NCBI GenBank assembly: GCA_019914995.1
Contig: CM034126.1
Span: forward strand, 12,033,001 to 12,097,000
Source of the DNA: Acanthochlamys bracteata
Lineage: Eukaryota; Streptophyta; Magnoliopsida; Pandanales; Velloziaceae
DNA length: 64,000 nt
Direction: 5' to 3'
The notes beneath the pieces are model-generated. The model worked only from the letters and a program-made list of their open reading frames with translations, was not told where the DNA came from and made no database searches. Below are positions 36,786-49,231 of the stretch, piece by piece; the stretch's first letter is position 1; the number at the start of each line of letters is the position of its first letter. A program made the translations under genes and the position numbers.

Positions 36786-37467
36786 ATCTTTTTTAATTTG
36801 GTAGTTTGAAAACATAAAACAGAAAAAAACAAATGGAAGCAAAATTAAAAAGTCTTCACAGAGCTAGACTTGTCTGTAAAGCATTGATTGATTTTTGTCA
36901 CTCTCCCCAAGCCCAACATATATGATATATAAAATACATACATATCTTTTTCAGAAATCAAATCATAATAATTAATCTCATCTATATCACACCGTGCTTA
37001 CGTGCACAAACACAACATCATTGAAAGCTCAACTTCATCCTCTCTTCTTTTTTCTTTGCCTTCTTTCTCCATTAAATAACAATAAACATAAAGCAAAAGA
37101 ATCATTACTGAAATTTGCTTTGCTTACTTCTACGTGCTTTTGACTTATCCTGAAAATATTTATATCATCGACTTTATTTAAAAGTTTACTTATTAGTGGA
37201 ATTAACAAGTTTATCATTTTTAAGCTTGAAAAGCACAGTGAAAATGTGAAATATAAAGCAAATTGATCGCGAATGAAATGAATGAATCTTACTTGGTTCA
37301 ATCTGGAGTTAAAGTTGTATGCAATTCGTTCGCGACCAACTTGGACATTACTCGGAGCCTCAAAATAACTCAAAAGCACTTGTATTTAAAATATGAAGAA
37401 AATTACTCATCAAACGCTATCCAACTACAAGCTGCCACGTAAGCAATTACCGATTATCATATCATCA

Positions 37468-38361
37468 TCACCGATCAAGAGATCGCCGGAGAACTTGCGC
37501 AAGAAGCGTAGGAGCAGAGAGGTGCGGCAGGTGCCCTTCCGTATTAAGCATCTCAGTAGTTGTTCGTCCACCAAGATGTGTTCTGAGATACGAAGCAACA
37601 CCTGCCGGAACAGAAACATCACGAGCACTCTGTACAACAACGCACGGTGTTTTCACGGCGGCTAGAACTCCACGGAGGTCGCTGTTGAAAACCGTGCGGC
37701 AAACGAAGAGCGAAATGTCCGGGCGCATGTTGAATAGTGTTCGACTGAATTCCCGAACTGCTGTAGGCACGTCTGCGCCGACGGCGAGCGGCGCGAAGCC
37801 TCTTACCCATGCTTCGTAGTTAGCTTCCATTGCTGCCAAAACTTTCTCAATCTCTCCTCTCTCGTACCCTCCGTGGTATTCCTTGTCGTTCAGAAACCTT
37901 TAATTGTTCCAAAAAACATTTCTATTATCAAAACTGCTCAAATTCAAAGAACTCTTGAAAAATATTAGTTATAAGAGACTACTTTACCGAGGAGAAGCAC
38001 CGATAAGAATGAGCTTGGTGAAAAGCTCGGGCTTACGAATAGCAGCAAGAATTCCAATCATAGCAGAAACAGAGTGGCCAACAAACGCACACCGATCAAT
38101 CCTCAAAGCAGCAAGAATAGCAAGAAGATCATCGACGTAGGCATCCAGCGTTGTGTAGCGCCGGAAGTCGAAGTGATCTGGATTAACACTACCGGCGCAA
38201 ACGAGATCGTACAGAACAACACGGTAATCTCTAGTGAAGTAAGGGAGTAGTCCTTTCCACGCTGATTGATCGGTGCCGAAACCGTGAGAAAGAACAACAA
38301 CCCTATCGCCGGTGCCGACAACTCGAACGTTGAGGATTTCCAACAGTTTGCTACTTCCCAT
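37468..38361 (-). CDS. D14: Strigolactone receptor/hydrolase D14 (alpha/beta hydrolase), 267 aa
   Basis: Two exons, 38361-37988 and 37897-37468, split by a 90-base intron in phase 2, giving exactly the 267 residues of known D14 proteins. D14 (DAD2 in petunia) binds and hydrolyses strigolactone in cytosol and nucleus, then recruits the F-box protein MAX2 to degrade D53/SMXL repressors and limit shoot branching. The catalytic triad is intact: S97 in GHSVSA, D218 in SARDVS, H247 in TEGHLP. Other diagnostic stretches: [75 protein letters not shown] and [18 protein letters not shown]. The last two make it D14 rather than KAI2 or DLK2. The ATG is the only in-frame start near the family N-terminus. 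No defects seen. Confidence 0.97.
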
Positions 38362-38441
38362 TTCTGGTTTTTTTTTTTGTTTGATGGATCGAAGAAGAAG
38401 GAAGGTGGGTGGGCGTTGAGTTAAATGGATTGTGAGGGAGT

Positions 38442-38449
38442 TTATATAG
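38442..38449 (-). promoter_or_regulatory. TATA box of D14
   Basis: Minus strand GCTATATAAACTCCC, 80 bases above the ATG, implying a short leader of about 50 bases. Confidence 0.6.
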
Positions 38450-38496
38450 CAGGATCGAAGTAGTGGGCTTTGTTCTTCTGGTACAATTTATTTAGG

Positions 38497-38735
38497 GTGC
38501 GTTTGATGGTGTATATCAAAACGCTATTTTTTATTTTTTTAATATATATTTTATAAATATTTAAAAAATTTATTTAAAAATTTAAATAATATAAAAAAAT
38601 TTTACGTAATAAAACTTTTTATTATATAATTTTATTATTTTTTAAAAAAATAAAAAAATAAAATTTATTTCTAAAAAAAATAAAAATATTTTTTATTTTA
38701 AAAAATTCTATTTCATAAATAATCTCAACTCACCC
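38497..38735. repeat. AT-rich dispersed element, family A, copy 7
   Basis: Starts GGGTGCGTTTGATGGTGTAT, then AAAACGCTATTTTTTATTTT, and carries all inner blocks including TTTATTTAAAAATTTAAA and TTTTACGTAATAAAA. Lies about 50 bases above the D14 TATA box. Confidence 0.65.
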
Positions 38736-41700
38736 AACCACTCCCCACCATTTTATTCTTCATGCTTGTTTGTTTTACTTTTATTTTATTTTATTTTAAT
38801 TTTTTTTGAGAGAAGAAAATTGTTCTTTTTTGTATAGCTTTTTGTTTTGTTTTGTTTTGTTTTTTATAATTTATTAATGTTATTATTTTTATTTGAGGGT
38901 TCTTGAATAGAAATTTGGAAGTAAATTATTCATGCCACAATATTTCTTCTTGTCTCTTTGTCCTTTCTCTCTTTCAGTCTTGCTGTCTTCCTTTCTTGCT
39001 TTGTAGGGAATGGAATTCTATAGTGTGAAGTGAAAATGTCTTCATTCTGCACCACAGTTTTTTCTTTCCAAAACGTTTTTACTTGTTTAAAATGCTACAA
39101 ATTTGTTACTGATTTCCTTATGGACTTTAATTAAGATTGTAGTTACTGCCATTATCCATTGAATACAATGATAAAGAATAAGAATCTTATTTTAAAAAAA
39201 ATGTTCCAAAATTTATTTTATTATAAATATTTTTATAAGCAATTTTAAACGATTCCTTAATTATGGCAAATGTTGTATCAGCAGTTTCCAGTTGGAAATC
39301 TTAAAAGTCCTAGAATAATCTGGCCTGTGAAAATAATTTACTCACACTACAAAATTTTTAAATAATTTACTGACGATGGCATTTCTAATAAACAAATAAC
39401 TAAGGGGATGAAAATTTTTTATAAAATAGGAAGTTTTTGAAACAAAATATTTATTCTATTTCAAAAAATAATAATATATTATAAAAAATTATTTCCAAAA
39501 AATGGAGTAGAACACCCTAACAAAAGGCTCCTAATTGTCAACAAAAGATGAACCAATGCAAAGCAAAGGTAGCAGTTAAGCATTTATTAGCATAACACGT
39601 CATTGATTGAAAACTTATTTAAATCAATAATGATTGGATAGAGATACTTAATACGGGAAAATATCAGCATCAACCATGTACACTGACGAAGAAATCTCAT
39701 ACGTCCTTTGTTTGTTTTTTGGGAAAACTTCTCTACCATTCATTGAAACTTTGCCCTAACCAACAATAATACATCCAAACAACAATGTACAAACTATACC
39801 GACCAAATATTTATTTATAAAATAAAAAGATTCTATATTTTTATTTTCAATAAATATTAATAAAATTTTATGATATATTTTTTAAATTTTATCACAAAAT
39901 ATTTAAAAATAAGCAGTTGAAAAGTAATAATAAACATCCTCAAAGTCCAAATACAACAAGCTGTTGTTTGTTTTGCTTCCTCTTCTTTGTAGTTTCTTCT
40001 TAACACACTAAGTCATTATCTTGAAGATGCACTAATCTATCTATTACAGAGATTGGATTGTTTGTAGTATTTGTAATATAATGCTTATCATAATGTAGAT
40101 ACTCTACTAGCTATTTGGTATTGATATATTGCAGTAAATAAAATGTTTGAAGTTGCTTAAATTAAAAAATAATTTCCTTTTTTATCTTAAAAAAATAGAA
40201 ATTTATATGTACATAAAGATTTATTATATATAATTATTTAAACCTTTTCAAATTAAAATTTTTTTTTATATAAGTAATATAGTATATTTATTAAGATCAG
40301 AAATTAGAATGAAATGAAAAAGTATGTAATGTTTTTTTACTCAAACTAAAAAACTGAAAGGAGATCAATATTTAAAGTCCTGATAGTGCTGACATTATCT
40401 GAAGAAAGATAAGATTCTGAAAATATTGTTCATATGATTTTTCGAGAAGCATATTTTTGAAGTAAACAAACGCCAAAAGTTTGCAATTTTAGATTGATTC
40501 TCTGTGATGCCTATGTATAAATGGAAACTAAATAAAGCACACAATGCATATCCTATTATCATTATATAAAACACAAACATTAAGATTTGATTATGATTGA
40601 GAAGATTTTTAGTCAAACCTATAGATATAGCTAGATATAATAAAACGAAGAAAATCATGGGTGTTTTATTTGTTGAAGTGAAGCAGCGTAGGTAGGTAGC
40701 TAATTAAGGCGTGCGCCACCAATGTACAATATGTCAAAAGAACAGATAATGTTTTTGGGTAATGGAATCTGATTCTGAAAACTTGGAACAGACCATCAAT
40801 CAATCAATCAATCACTTGGTCCCTCTTCACCTTGTAGCCGCATCCACCTAATTCCCTTACATTAACTCAGCACATCTATTCTTCCTTCCTTTCTCTTCAA
40901 TCTCCTACTAACTTTTGTCTCTTCAAGAGTGAGTGGATCTAATTAGTGTGATTGAAGTACCACGAGTCATGTTTTACTCTGTAAGCGATTTAAAAGAAAT
41001 TTTTTATATCTTTTCTTCTTTTGAATATATAGGTATAGTAGTAGTAAATTTTGGTATATGCCAATGGAGAATTATATACAATGTAATAGCACTAGCAAAA
41101 TTGTAGGACAACTTAGTATATTACTTTTTGACAAAGAAAAGAAAAACAAAAAAAAAAAAAAAAGCAAATTAAGGGGAACATTTTGGTGCATCAAGCTTGA
41201 AGCTTCTTCAAGAGGATACATTAATTCTATTGGTATGTTTGTCTTTTCTTGAGAGTATGGAATACGTATGAGTTTGGTATGCCTAAACTAAGTAGAAGGA
41301 GAGAACTTGGACTTCATATATATCATAACTTGTTGTTATCTTGATTAGAACTTTGTTCCCTTTTTCTTCTATCAGAATGGTCCTTATATAGCAAGGTCAT
41401 CTTGCTACAGATATAACGTGCCAAACCATTGCTTCAATTTCTTTGCTTGCTAACTTTTTTAGCGAGCACAATGATTTCAAGAACTAATGGTACTACGTGC
41501 TATTTGAAGATTTCAAAAAGTATGTTTGGATCCTTGTGTGGATCAACAAGAAGTCTTGATCCCTTTAGGATAAGAGACTTTTGTTAGTTGTAAGGACTGC
41601 AAGAAAGTGCTTTATAGAAATTATATATATTATTTCTATAATCTATACCAAAATCAATTGAAACATTTGGAAGTTAGTCTGAACATTAAAGATATCAACA

Positions 41701-42294
41701 TTCATTTGCTTTTATTTATTTAAACATTAAAGATTGAAATAGTATGAAAGGGTCCTGTATTGTTCTGAAACGTATTGCCAAATAGTAGATAAATATGGAC
41801 AATGCTTTACATAAAAAAATTCTATTAAGTGTTAATGATACTATTCAAACATTAAGCTTCACCTATGACACTATGTTATTTTTCTCTTTCTATAATTTAA
41901 ACTAATTAGTAATTACTATTCATGTAAAACTTTGGCATCAAGATTGAATTAAGAATTTTATGTTTTAACTAGTGAGATTTATTTCCCAACTTCTACAGTT
42001 AATTATAATAAATATATATATTAGTTTAGCTTGTCAAAACAGATATACCACAGTCTGAATAATGGGCTTGTTTAGCCATAGACAAAAAGTCAAAGTCCAC
42101 ACGGGCCTGTTGCATAAGAGCCCAATTATATAGCGTTAGGAGTAATGATGTCATGGCAAGTTCGCAGCGGGAAGCTATGAGGGTATAATTTGAGAAGTGG
42201 GACCATCTTTATTTTTATGTACGAACTCTCTCATATTAATTTTTCGCCAATCACGTTTTACATCAATTCTCTTTTTCCGTATTCATATAACTGT
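38736..42294. other. Gene-free AT-rich region
   Basis: About 3.5 kb without a credible gene or RNA. Includes (TTTTG)n near 38840, (CAAT)n at about 40794-40814 and an A-rich run near 41143. The stretch 42060-42190 (ATGGGCTTG, GAGCCCAATTATATAG) looks promoter-like, but no gene follows. Confidence 0.45.
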
Positions 42295-42620
42295 AGTAGC
42301 AATTTCTGATCCAATCCGTAAATTCGATTCGAAAAAATTAGGTTCGGAGTTGGACTTCAATCATATTTGGGTCAATTTTGGATCGTCCTAAAAATAATCC
42401 AAAAATTTAAACAGATTCAAATCATATTCGAATTGATTTGACATTGATCCATTTAATTTATTTAATTATTTATATAGTATATATTTTAATAATTAAATAA
42501 TAATAATAAAAATTTTGAATTTAGTTTGTATATATATATTTCTTAACTTATTTTAATTTAACTAATTTTTACTTGATTATAAATTTTATCAAAAATAATA
42601 TTTCTTTTTTTAGATATATC
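42295..42620. mobile_element. TIR element, family C, copy 1 (truncated)
   Basis: Contains CAATTTCTGATCCAATCCG, TTTAATTATTTATATAGTAT and TATATATATTTCTTAACTTA, which occur in the same order in the complete copy at 53559-54074. The right part is missing. Confidence 0.65.
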
Positions 42621-44336
42621 ATTATGTAGATCAACGTTGCCATCTCACCTACAGAAAAATCTAACGTGCACTTGTATTGAAGCAGTATATTAATGAAAAC
42701 ATAATATAAATAATATGAAAAAAATTATGTACATATTAACACTTTAGATGTACATGGCATATATTACTTAATATAACGTGCGTAGAAAGTTCAAAATTCG
42801 ATCACCATCAATGCATATAAAGAATCATAAGTTTTGAACACTTCGACAAAATTTTCGCTCAATTGAACATTGAATCAATTTCTATCGACCTCTTAATCAA
42901 AATAACAGTAAAAAAAGTAAATCTTATATTTTTTAAATTTTGTTAAATTTTTATTTTTATTATTTTGATCAAATAAATAAATAGAAGTCGATTTATAATC
43001 CGATTAAGTTAAAATTTTGTCAGAATGTTTACGACTCATAATTTTTCATATACAATAGTGGTTGTTCGTGTTAGACATTGTAAAGCTATTATATAAATTA
43101 GTGGTTCATTAAAATGCAACAAGTTAAATATGCATTCATATTAAAAAGCCAAATGTCAAGGAAAATAAATCATCATCCAAGAAGTTGGAAAGCCAACGAT
43201 TAAATACTTGAAACATCTTTTGAAAAATGGAATGCCAAATAATTTAGACAAATTAATGAAAAGATAGAATAATAGCAGTTTAGAAGTTCAACAATCTTCT
43301 TGAAATATTATATATATGAATGAGAGGTATTTATTTGGAACATTAATATGATCACTATCATTCACATCACTCACAGTATCAAATGCAAGAGATAAAAACA
43401 AAACATTCTTGTGAGAATTCACACTTAAAGTATAACATAAAAGTTTGTAGTTGGTTTAATTTAGTGGTTTTTTTAAAACTAGTTTGTTTTTTTTTTTGTA
43501 ATTTTTTTCATCTTTTCTCACGTAAATATTTTGTCTTTGTATTTTGTCTTGCTCTTATCTTAATTTTCGTATTATTCACATAAAATTATTAAGTATTTTA
43601 TATTTTTGCTGCGTCTATCAATAACATAATATATTCGATATTTTTAACTGTTCGAATATTTAACTTTCTGCGCACTTTATATCGAAGGTATGCTTATATT
43701 TAAGGTGGCTATATCACATTTTCTTTTTCAAATAATATAGCAGGAATACTTTTCAAAGCTAATAGAAATGAACCTGGAAAAAAGTAGCGCATATTCGTTT
43801 GCTCAAGTCAATCAGCCAAAAGTAGCAACCTTCAAAATATTTCAGCTTAAATCATTTATGATTTTGATTGACAAGAATCAGAAACTAAGAGAGCCAAGTA
43901 CATATTAGTTTAAGAAAATTGCAGTCACACTCAATCAACAATCATAAAGTTTTCTGATATCTCTTCAATGAAATGTCAGTACATCCTTATGTATATCATT
44001 TTGTATCTAAGCAATCTTGAAAAAAGCTTCAGGTATGTACATGGTCACCTAAGTCAGAGACCTAAATTAACCAGTAGTATAAATGGACAAGCAGCTAGCT
44101 TGCAAGTTAGCTTACAACTCCGAATACGCGGAGGCTAAAATAACAAATTTGTCAAAAGGCCTTCTATGAAGAAAACTTGCCCGGCAAAAGAACCAGTTCA
44201 GGGATAATGTTTGTTAGAATTGCCCGGATCACATCCTTCACTACGCACTAGCTACAAAACCTAATGGAAACTTCCTAATATAGAAGACGCTGAGAGCAAT
44301 AAACAGAGACCTCCTGGCCGATGCGCTCTTTACCAG
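42621..44336. other. Intergenic
   Basis: No gene found. The last few hundred bases (about 44000-44336) are the former 3' flank of the Ca2+-ATPase relic. Confidence 0.45.
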
Positions 44337-45279
44337 TCATTTAGATCCAACTGGTATCATCTTGACTGCAGCAACAATCGGCATACCAATAAACCATACG
44401 AAAACGCTTAGAAACAATTGTTTGAAGGAGAGTGGTATTGTGTTAGCAAAGTCACCGAGGAATTGGATGATGACAAATTGGAAGAGTACGGTGCAGGCAA
44501 GGACTCCCACAAAGACATATAGTTATCCCATCCCTTTGAACACATTTATCTTCTCCATCTGTCTCGAGCTGATTTCATTGAATACCTGCACAAGAACTCA
44601 ACAGTTACATGTAGCGCACAGCACTAAACATCGTTAAAAGCAAATCATTAAAATGCTGGCACGTAAACAACTTGTGTTTCTCCAGAACTCTATCAATATA
44701 AAGCTTAAAAAGGGCTATCAAAAAGAAAAAGATGGAGATATTTTCTCTTGTTGCTAATGTATCATGCCCCGAAAACACAACAAACCTACAGAAGTAGATA
44801 GATTATGGGACTTTGACTTCCATAATCTTCGTATATAAGACGAGAACTGGGAATTTACTTTTTCAACATGCTTGAAAATGCTTGAAACAGGCAACCTCGA
44901 AAGGACAAAAGTTTAACTTTTCTCAGAAAAACATAGCTAACGAGTTGTCATCAGAATGGCGGCATAAAAAGGACTTTCGGATTTATTCACAATTCATTCC
45001 AGCTAATCCTAGAGAACGTCTGTATGCAAGTTTGTGTTACCTGACAGAAGACGAAAGAATTGAAAGTTAGTGTGTTCAAACTGAGACCATCATCTGGACT
45101 CGCAAGCTGAAATAGTATATTTCTCCGCTTAATATTACTAATGAAATATCCTGTCCTTCCTACTGGTGCTCTCTTCATTAATTCACCGTTAGGTGGTTCC
45201 GTTGCTAACGCAAGAGCTCCTAACGTATCCATTATCGTGTCGACCCAAAGCAGCTGGACAGCACTGAGTGGAGCATTTC
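44337..45279 (-). pseudogene. Truncated P2B-type Ca2+-ATPase (autoinhibited, ACA) relic
   Basis: Two former exons of a plant calmodulin-regulated Ca2+ pump. Exon at 45279-45041 (acceptor ATTTCAG, donor CAG|GTAACA) reads GNAPLSAVQLLWVDTIMDTL, ALATEPPNGELMKRAPVGRT and NTLTFNSFVFCQ, the region of membrane helices 6-8. About 20 residues usually present between KRRNIL and FQL (helix 7) are missing. Exon at 44585-44337 starts VFNEISSRQMEKINVFKGM, then has an in-frame TAA where DNY is expected. It continues in the same frame as YVFVGVLACTVLFQFVIIQF, LGDFANTIPLSFKQLF and MPIVAAVKMIPVGSK before a stop. All upstream domains (N-terminal autoinhibitory region, actuator, phosphorylation and nucleotide domains) are absent; the left break is followed within about 110 bases by a family C element. 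Internal deletion plus stop make it non-functional. Confidence 0.88.
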
Positions 45280-45391
45280 CTGAAATTGAGTTTGAAAAAA
45301 ATGAGTAACCTCTCCACTCATTAAACTATAAAAGGAAAGAATAAAGACTTAAAAAGGACCATAAAAATGTATGTGACAAAAATCTAAAATT

Positions 45392-45635
45392 ATGACAATT
45401 CCAATTTATGAATTAGTTTTAAATCGACTTATATAATAATCAAATTAAAATTATTCAATACTAATTCGATCTATTTATTTATATGTATCAAAATTATTAA
45501 CTCTAATTTAATTTATTTAATAATTAAATTAAATTCAGATCGATCTATTTAATAATTAAAATATTAAAATAAAAATTATAAATATTAATTTTTAATAATT
45601 ATATATAAAAATATTAATTACAGTTTGTCCGTAGC
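45392..45635. mobile_element. TIR element, family C, copy 3 (partial, opposite orientation)
   Basis: Starts TATGACAATTCCAATTTATG and runs through ATCGACTTATATAATAATCA, the reverse-complement order of 54074 downward. It ends about halfway through the element. It lies next to the broken end of the Ca2+-ATPase relic. Confidence 0.65.
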
Positions 45636-45904
45636 GATTAAGGCGGGAAACGTAAATTGGTCTTCATCACTTCAAAGGTACGTGGTCCTTTTATTAAAAT
45701 TTTAGCAACTTCTCTATTCTATATGACAATTATTTCCCTGATGCAATAAAAAATTGTTCTGAGATTTTGGATTGTCGGTAGACCGATTAATTCTGTAGCT
45801 GCCACATTAAACACTGTATATTTATAGGACGTACGTATTAATATCAATACTGATCCATTATGTATAGCTTTTCCTGACCTCTTAAGTGCTTAGCTGTTGA
45901 AAAA
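45636..45904. other. Intergenic
   Basis: Nothing recognised. Confidence 0.4.
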
Positions 45905-46115
45905 GTTTAGTGGATGTCTGAGAGTTGTTTTCAATTTGATTTTATTTAATTTTTATTTCATATTTATCAATAAAATTTTTTATAATATTTAATTTTTTTA
46001 ATTTAAAAAATATATAATATTTATTATTACTTATTATTATAAATTTTTAATATAAAAAATAAAATAATTTTTGTTTTAAAAAATTTTATTTTATAAATAC
46101 TTTCAAATATTTTTG
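45905..46115. repeat. AT-rich dispersed element, family A, copy 8
   Basis: GTCTGAGAGTTGTTTTCAAT start, A/T blocks, then AAAAAATTTTATTTTATAAATACTTTCAAA; diverged but in family order. Confidence 0.5.
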
Positions 46116-47083
46116 AAATCTTTGGAAGAATAGCAAGAGCGGCTTCTCAATTGAAGAGTACTTTTGTTAACTATCCAGTGTACTGTAGATAGTATGCAAT
46201 TCGTCTGAATAAGAAGAAGAGAGGAGAAAAGAAAATGGTGGTGCTCAGCAGAATGCTGCCACCTGGGCTGAACGTTTCCCAAACCAGGCCAAATAATTCT
46301 GTTGAATGTGTGCAGTTGCTTATGATTGAGCCTTATAAACTAAAACTTCCACGCCATGACCCAACTTCGATTCACAGACAGTAAAATTTTTCTACTAAGT
46401 TCTACACTACACTACACCAAATACAAATGTTACTGCTTCATTTTAGCATCAGTTTTCATTGAGCTGAACTTCAAAATCAGGAAAGACTTTTAGCAATTTT
46501 TTCTAAACAGGTTTTCAAACATACAAACTATTGAAAGAAAACTGCAGCACTTGGTATAGGTATTGGTTATTCATTCATGAGGAATTTTCTTGCTCCACTA
46601 TCTTATAAATAGCAAATGTGCAACTTTAATTGTATATTGACAAGAGGTCTTTCTCACTATTTTAATTTGAGCATGAAAAATTTTACATAAAGAGATAGCA
46701 CAGAATTAGTGTCGCTAGTATTACGATTAGTACGCGCTATTGGATATGCCAAGCAAAACCAAGTTATTTTTGCCAATTACCAAATCATACCATTTGCTTG
46801 CTGCATGGCAGCAGCACATAAATAAAGTAAAAGTAATATTCTTCTATTTGTATGTACATTTAAAATCTCAAATTGCATCAAACTAAAGATTTTAGAGTAC
46901 TTATCAGTACTACCTGCTGCAGGCTAGCTGCAGCAAGCTAATGCTTTCTTTTTTCTTTCCTCTGCATTGATGTATATTAAATTATTATGTGACAGGTCAT
47001 CATTCACCAGTGCAGCACCAGCACAGAGAAGAAGAAGAACAACAAAGACAATTGCAAGCATTCATCAGTTGACCAGTCAATAG
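46116..47083 (+). other. Region above the 78-residue gene; short ORF at 46235
   Basis: A 49-codon frame (46235-46384) starts MVVLSRMLPPGLNVS after a purine-rich GAGGAGAAAAGAAA leader. It may be accidental, or a first exon or uORF of the gene at 47084. No repeats seen here. Confidence 0.25.
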
Positions 47084-47483
47084 ATGAAGCCATTTGGATC
47101 ATGTTTCCTTCAGAGTTTGGTAAAATATGTTACTTTTTGTTTTACTGTTTTTAGTTGTTTATCTGGTATTCCAATGCTTTGCTGCAATTTTTCTTTTTTT
47201 CTTTTTTTGGGTCAGGTGACTCAGCAAAGCACAGACACAGACCTGTGTGCAAAAATTCCAACTCTGCAGTTGTTCAGCAGAAGTAGCAGCAGCAGGTCAA
47301 GCACTCTGATTCATTCATTCGTCTCATTCATTACTTTTCTAATCTTTTCTTTACCTCTGCAGTGCTGCTGCCAGCAAACACTTCACTAATACCTTGGAGG
47401 AAAGCACCGGCACTCCATTGAACCAACTAACTTACCAGACCATGTCTTTGACTGAAATGGTTAATTGTGTGACTCAATTCTAG
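47084..47483 (+). CDS. Possible three-exon small gene, 78 aa, unrecognised
   Basis: Exons 47084-47119, 47216-47295 and 47363-47483 join in phases 0 and 2, with plant-like introns of 96 and 67 bases (TTG|GTAAAA ... TTTGGGTCAG|GTG; GCAG|GTCAAG ... TTACCTCTGCAG|TGC). The joined product starts MKPFGSCFLQSLVTQQ, has PTLQLFSRSSSSSAAASKHF in the middle, and ends LTEMVNCVTQF. The exons are clearly richer in C and G than the introns, which are T-rich, as expected of a real plant gene. The Arg/Ser-rich N-terminal half could resemble an organelle presequence, but this is only composition. The donor GTCAAG is weak. Family and function unknown; a non-coding spliced RNA is the main alternative. Confidence 0.4.
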
Positions 47484-49231
47484 CCATCTGATTATGCATC
47501 AAACAGTAGTGGGATTTGGATTTCACCAATTCCTAGGGTTAGAAACTTAGAAGACTGACAGTGGTGATTAGAAGACTCATTGAAGTAAGTAAAGAAACTT
47601 AGCTACCCACATGCTGCCTGTGGCCAGCAATACCCCTCATGACTAAAAAGAGAGTAGCAAATTGTATCTTGGTTTATATTTATTTCTGTCTATTATTATA
47701 TATGTTTGATGCAAAAGCAACAAGATTGGTTAGTGCTAAAACCCATAACCATACTTGACACTAAAAGCTAAGTTGCACAGCTTTGAGATGTAATCATGCT
47801 TTTGTTTAAGGGTAAGGACAACATATATGAACCATATCATCTTTTTGTAAGCACCTGTTTTTATGCTTAAATAATGATCCATTATCTCTCTAATCTAATA
47901 TCCTATTGAATGGGTTGGTAAGCACAAGCTTATTGACATGCTCTTTAATTTAATTATTGATTTCGCTATGAACATTAATAGCACTATGCCTATGCTATCG
48001 GAGCCAGCAAGGGAGAAGTTTCACTAAAGAAGATAGCACTAGACCTTTTTTCTTGTTGATATATATTCCAATTACTATCGAAGAAGAATCTCTCCCTATT
48101 TTCGATCTTCACAGATGGCCATCAAAGGTTTTAAGTGCTTGCATTGAAGTTTCATTTTGAATATTATGTTCTAAATCGAGAGTGCATGTACCTTAATTTA
48201 ACAGGTTTTAGCATTTCACAGTACGAATGTTATTAGAATGTACGACGTTTTTGAAACTTGATAATTTTTTTTACCTAGCTAGATAGAAGTGAATCTCCGT
48301 TTACGTGGGAACCAAGTGCATGATTGGTCAATCAAGATCATACAGTTTCCACGGATGCTATAGAAGATAGAGACAAGCGCAAGCTACAAGTTCTTATGAA
48401 CAGTTCAATCAATCACTGTAGCACATACAAGTGCTTAGATTCTGATTAGATAGCACAAACACAAGTTATAGGTAAAATTAAAGGAAAACAAAATTTCGAA
48501 TAAAAAGGGGAGCACATCGCAAGCCATTCAACAAAAAGAGTCATTCAAGGAAAATCCAATCACATTCATCTCAACTTTTACAACCTTTATAAGCTGGGCA
48601 TAAGTGCAACCTCGCCCACACTCAACAACAACAACTTGTCTTCTTATATATATAGCTCTCAAGTCTTTTCAAATTCAAAGACATCTTGAGAGCTTTGTCC
48701 TCAACACTCCAATGTCTCATGGAGCGCAGTGTACATAAAGAAACACAGTGTGCAAGGTGAGACAAAAACCCAAATGCGGCAATAACCCATATTAACCTCA
48801 CCCTATCTTACACTCTCAACCAAAGAGAGAAATGAAAAAAAAATAATCAAATACAGGGAAACAAAACCAGAGAAAGAATATTAGGTGAAAAAAACAAAGT
48901 GAATCAAGAATTAACCACAAGCACTAACCACTCCCCCCTCCTCTTCACTGTCTTGTGTGGGGGTGTCTCTTTTTTACTCTGTTGCCTTTTGTACACTCAT
49001 CGGTCAGCCTTTTTTAAACTTTGATGAGCTTTCTCTTACTTTTCTGTTTTAACATTTCACTTTCCCTTATTTTTTTTATTTTTATTTTTATTTTTACATT
49101 GCCCAGTTTGGGATAGATAAGAAAACCTCAAACCCAAATCATGTTTCTTTTTCCTCCAAACCGAACACTTGGAAAAAGAACCAACTGCAAATCATCACTC
49201 TTCATAGTCCAGTTTTTGAAGATGGATGATT
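47484..49231. other. Intergenic and 3' flank of the cyclin gene
   Basis: No gene or repeat family recognised in about 1.7 kb. The part from about 48900 may belong to the cyclin gene's 3' end. Confidence 0.4.

Larger units (their letters stand above)
34194..37467. other. Gene-free region with AT-rich repeats
   Basis: Nothing coding that I trust; the frames at 35755-36036 and 36040-36249 are A/T-biased and isolated. Contains a 24-base A run at 35323-35346 and two family A-like stretches listed separately. From about 37000 it becomes the 3' flank of D14. Confidence 0.45.

Noticed and set aside
40395-40658. 87-codon minus-strand frame with hydrophobic residues
   Set aside because: Phe/Ile/Leu-rich composition is what AT-rich random sequence gives; no supporting context.
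42060-42391. Possible promoter and 64-codon frame
   Set aside because: TGGGCT-like and TATATAG motifs are present, but the frame after them is partly inside the family C element and has no family resemblance.
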